This document shows, in pieces, positions 7,501 to 9,377 of a stretch of DNA of 9,377 nucleotides. Location of the stretch: positions 1 through 9,377 of the forward strand of contig CADCRC010000112.1 of the NCBI GenBank assembly GCA_902803795.1, read 5' to 3'. The notes below the pieces were generated by a model. It was not told where the DNA came from and did no database searches. It saw only the letters and a list, made by a program, of their open reading frames with translations. Positions within the stretch are counted from its first letter, which is position 1; each line of letters starts with the position of its first letter. The position numbers and the translations under genes are program-made. Source of the stretch: an uncultured Erysipelotrichaceae bacterium. Its GTDB lineage: Bacteria; Bacillota_I; Bacilli_A; RF39; UBA660.

Positions 7501-9377
7501 TGAATTAAAAACAAGTCATAATTTAAGATTTACAAATTTAACATCTAAAGCTACATATGTAGTAGAAGAACAAGACTTAGAAGAAGGATTTGTATTTGAT
7601 CAAACTGGAAGTAAAGTAGAAGGTATTTATGGTGCTAAATATACAAAAGAAGATGGAACAGTTGTAAATACATTAAAAGATTTAGAATTAAAACGTGATT
7701 TAGATTATGAAGTAAGTGATAAAAAAATCACTGGAAACATAACTATGACTAATTCATCATATACAGTTCAAATGAAAAACATTTATGAAAAAGTAAATGT
7801 TGAAATGACTAAAATCTGGGATGATGATAATAATAGAGATGATAAACGTCCTAGAACTATTACAATAAATCTATATGCTGATGGTGTTAAACAAGATACA
7901 AGAACTATTAATTTACCTTCTCAAGAAGGAACAATAGTTAGTGAAGATGGAAATACATGGAAGTATATATGGAAAGATTTACCAAGATTTAGAGAATCAA
8001 CTGGTGAAACTAATAGTTCAAATAATCAAGAAATTATATATACTGTTGATGAAGAAGTTACACCAGATGGATATACAAAAACAATTGAAGGAAATGTAAT
8101 TACAAATACTCACACACCTGAAAGAACATCTGTAACAGTAACAAAAATATGGGATGATGCAAATAATCAAGATGGAATAAGACCACCTGAATTAAAAGTA
8201 ACATTAAGTAATGGTGATTCTGTAACATTAAATGAGAAAAACCAATGGACAGGTACAATTACTGATTTAATAAAATATGAAAATGGAAAAGAAATAAATT
8301 ATACTTGGACAGAAGAATCAATTGAGGGTTATACTCTAACAAATTCAACAAAAGATGGTACAGTTACAACATTAACAAATACTCATACACCAGAAACAGT
8401 TGAAGTATCAGTTAAGAAAGTATGGGATGATGAAGATAATAGAGATGGAATAAGACCACCTGAATTAAAAGTAACATTAAGTAATGGTGATTCTGTAACA
8501 TTAAATGAAGATAATAAGTGGACAGACACTATTTCAAACTTACCAAAATATGCAAATGGTCAAGAAATAGAGTATACATGGATTGAGGATACAATAGAAA
8601 ATTATACTCATGTTACACCAGATAAAGTAAAAGATAATTTAACAACAATAACAAATAAACATACTCCTTCAACAATAGAAATTTCTGGTACAAAAATATG
8701 GGATGATGCAAATAATCAAGATGGAAAAAGACCAGAAAGTATAATTGTACAATTATTTGCTGATGGTAAATTATATGATAGAAAAACTATTAAAGCAAGT
8801 GACGATTGGTCATATACGTTTGAATCACTTCCTGAATATAAAACAGGAGAAGTAGGTAAAAAGATAGTTTATACAATTGATGAATCAAACGTACCAGAAG
8901 GTTATAAAAAAACAATTGAAGGAAATAATATAAAAAATACTCATACACCAGAAACAATAGAAGTATCAGTTAAGAAAGTATGGGACGATGCAGATAACCA
9001 AGATGGAAAAAGACCAACTGAATTAATAGTAAGTTTAAGTAATGGTGATTCTGTAACATTAAATGAAGATAATAAGTGGACAGATACTATTTCAAACTTA
9101 CCAAAATATGCAAATGGAAAAGAAATAGAATATACTTGGACAGAAAATAAGGTTGAAGGTTATACTCTAACAAGTACAAAAAAAGATGGAACAGTTACAA
9201 CAATAACAAATAAGTATACACCAGAAACAACTGAAGCAACTGTAACAAAAGTATGGGATGACGCAAACGATCAAGATAACAAACGACCAGATAAATTAAT
9301 TGTAACTTTAAGTAATGGTGATAATGTTACATTGAGCGATAAAAATAAATGGACAGATACCATTTCAAACTTACCAA
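4535..9377 (+). CDS. large vWA / Cna_B-repeat surface adhesin, pilus-tip-like (3' truncated)
   Basis: One frame runs without a stop from ATG 4535 to the right edge, giving 1614 full codons. In order: a basic N-terminus and hydrophobic segment (about 19-38), a signal peptide with possible cleavage after Ala44; a short NGDGTYEIALSIEG strand region; a vWA domain (about 82-420) with complete MIDAS (Asp88, Ser90, Ser92 in DVSNS; Thr252; Asp281 in FMTDGG); a beta-rich linker (about 421-689) with VVWDLSTTGVLLDG and the only two cysteines I find, Cys643 and Cys650; a diverged Cna_B-like module (about 690-893); an FctA/Spy0128-like pilin module (about 896-1083: LNIKKIVDGSAADK, VVEEQ, MKNIY); then Cna_B repeats from 1087. 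Such proteins are usually sortase-anchored; an LPXTG would lie beyond the edge. The expected role is host or matrix binding; the ligand is unknown. Confidence 0.9.
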   Translation, partial: MGFQYKNKKYKLKYKNASNVLIMISIVLTTIGILFGFFNQNTTALNEPKHIKTLTSNGDGTYEIALSIEGAIQENSTAANANVLIVYDVSNSMKSSISTIYSKHETGRYGKSGDDYFNLYVKNSYSYSGYSQISNDTTEGPVYRRIIDGGQYDYVEYTDDRYVTISNRSTASEKALYDFAKQLYSHNKTETAKNVEMALITFSSSSNSHGEATFGNNDSAIHLVQNWTNSESTFLSNIYQNNSAKLSYSGGTNWEAGLQYGLNNILSKADGDQTFVIFMTDGGPTFNVSKTDANGNNYATNGNGYGNGSTVEAGNMRAAMDEAFHINNYNTKLEQNETQTYDQENSNTTFYGIYTYASPGSNSSPDYLDDLVYYAHNNGSMGTRTIGTSSDNSGIEDYYFNAEDSEQLENAISTILKGILKTVGISEVEINDGTTQNVKIDSGSVNLLDIDETSYTYWMSKDVLPNTVEADNGYTYYTTRTNRNDGTIYNIFFRQNEADSTKIDAFWIEGTERHEITVNGSIKNVKDENGTVTGKNVEVQWLPKETGDKSSELFFDNDPPEASVVTQKDKNGNDNSRVVWDLSTTGVLLDGVTYTVKFDVWKTQYVFDLIADLRNKNIKYSDLKAGSGTKYAGLQDYIVGYGCDLLGEYCNSYSINTNTDAKVTYVDSSVSNDSLTLTYTPPTGIDIVSETINIHKNWLSDLDDKDSKINSVDVDILKDGEYYITRTLTKENRWKNDKDAFIAPGLITMQYEDMKDESGNIIYEEDGVTPKQTIKEGTLDIKDVGHDYSFAEPGTEAYNWQLVSETVRPMVINGVLTELIRMDEEVLDTYTPDGNPILNNYSIPTEMKNDPTLLYATSNRGNHFIRLNDINGVSHVYLISGSTSPTIEAHNYRRSNLNIKKIVDGSAADKDKYFKFNINVNDKGYVDGEKLYFSVWDTEKNSYVDLQNHLITNTTWEKEILDDLNDSRVIDESGWTGFYYAANNTPLTVELKTSHNLRFTNLTSKATYVVEEQDLEEGFVFDQTGSKVEGIYGAKYTKEDGTVVNTLKDLELKRDLDYEVSDKKITGNITMTNSSYTVQMKNIYEKVNVEMTKIWDDDNNRDDKRPRTITINLYADGVKQDTRTINLPSQEGTIVSEDGNTWKYIWKDLPRFRESTGETNSSNNQEIIYTVDEEVTPDGYTKTIEGNVITNTHTPERTSVTVTKIWDDANNQDGIRPPELKVTLSNGDSVTLNEKNQWTGTITDLIKYENGKEINYTWTEESIEGYTLTNSTKDGTVTTLTNTHTPETVEVSVKKVWDDEDNRDGIRPPELKVTLSNGDSVTLNEDNKWTDTISNLPKYANGQEIEYTWIEDTIENYTHVTPDKVKDNLTTITNKHTPSTIEISGTKIWDDANNQDGKRPESIIVQLFADGKLYDRKTIKASDDWSYTFESLPEYKTGEVGKKIVYTIDESNVPEGYKKTIEGNNIKNTHTPETIEVSVKKVWDDADNQDGKRPTELIVSLSNGDSVTLNEDNKWTDTISNLPKYANGKEIEYTWTENKVEGYTLTSTKKDGTVTTITNKYTPETTEATVTKVWDDANDQDNKRPDKLIVTLSNGDNVTLSDKNKWTDTISNLP
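7793..9377 (+). repeat. tandem Cna_B repeat array (five complete repeats, sixth cut by the edge)
   Basis: Boundaries set by the recurring K-(I/V)-W-D-D start: R1 7793-8125 (111 aa), R2 8126-8398 (91 aa), R3 8399-8674 (92 aa), R4 8675-8956 (94 aa), R5 8957-9229 (91 aa), R6 9230 to the edge. R1 and R4 form class A (L-Y/F-ADG core). R2, R3, R5 and R6 form class B (LSNGD core). Each complete repeat keeps the Lys, Glu and Asn expected for a self-forming isopeptide bond: K1093/E1173/N1191, K1204/E1260/N1282, K1295/E1351/N1374, K1387/E1450/N1468 and K1481/E1537/N1559. Isopeptide formation is known for the family and inferred here. The repeats would form a stiff stalk lifting the vWA head from the surface. 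Confidence 0.88.

Noticed and set aside
7793..9377. CRISPR array or non-coding satellite
   Set aside because: The repeat unit is about 273 bp, diverged, in frame and encodes clear Cna_B modules with conserved Lys, Glu and Asn.

Overview
The window is very AT-rich, with heavy use of A/T-ending codons (TTA, AAA, ATA, AAT). Genes start at ATG behind good Shine-Dalgarno sites and end in TAA or TAG, with no sign of TGA recoding. Together with VanW-family, Cna_B-repeat and DUF6273 proteins this points to a low-GC Bacillota, plausibly a gut-associated Bacilli or Clostridia lineage. Placing it more finely would be a guess.

Layout from left to right. (1) Positions 1-645 are the 3' end of a surface-type protein that finishes in a DUF6273-like domain; its start lies outside the window. 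(2) A 238-bp spacer carries a plausible promoter. (3) A plus-strand gene cluster follows: a small FMN nitroreductase (884-1387), a membrane-anchored VanW-family protein (1436-2656) and a membrane-anchored alpha/beta hydrolase (2664-3410). The last two genes are 7 bp apart. (4) A perfect 12-bp hairpin at 3430-3463 lies between this cluster and the convergent arginase gene, and overlaps the arginase stop codon and last codons. (5) Arginase (rocF-like) is on the minus strand, 3438-4313. (6) A 221-bp divergent intergenic region holds a promoter for each direction and an operator-like dyad. (7) From 4535 to the right edge runs one uninterrupted plus-strand reading frame of 1614 codons. It is the largest gene in the window and has no stop inside it. 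It encodes an exported adhesin: signal peptide, vWA domain with an intact MIDAS, a beta-rich linker, one diverged Cna_B-like module, one FctA/Spy0128-like pilin module, then five complete Cna_B repeats and a sixth cut by the edge.

How the genes fit together. The main theme is the cell envelope: two large surface proteins flank two small proteins whose bulk is predicted to lie outside the membrane. Nitroreductase and arginase are ordinary metabolic genes, and nothing in the sequence ties them functionally to the adhesin apart from the shared divergent promoter region. I see no defence system, CRISPR array, RNA gene, insertion sequence or sortase. The most unusual structure is the adhesin repeat array. 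Its repeats fall into two classes in the order A-B-B-A-B-B, with near-identical DNA blocks shared between non-adjacent repeats, and one repeat looks like a mosaic of two others.
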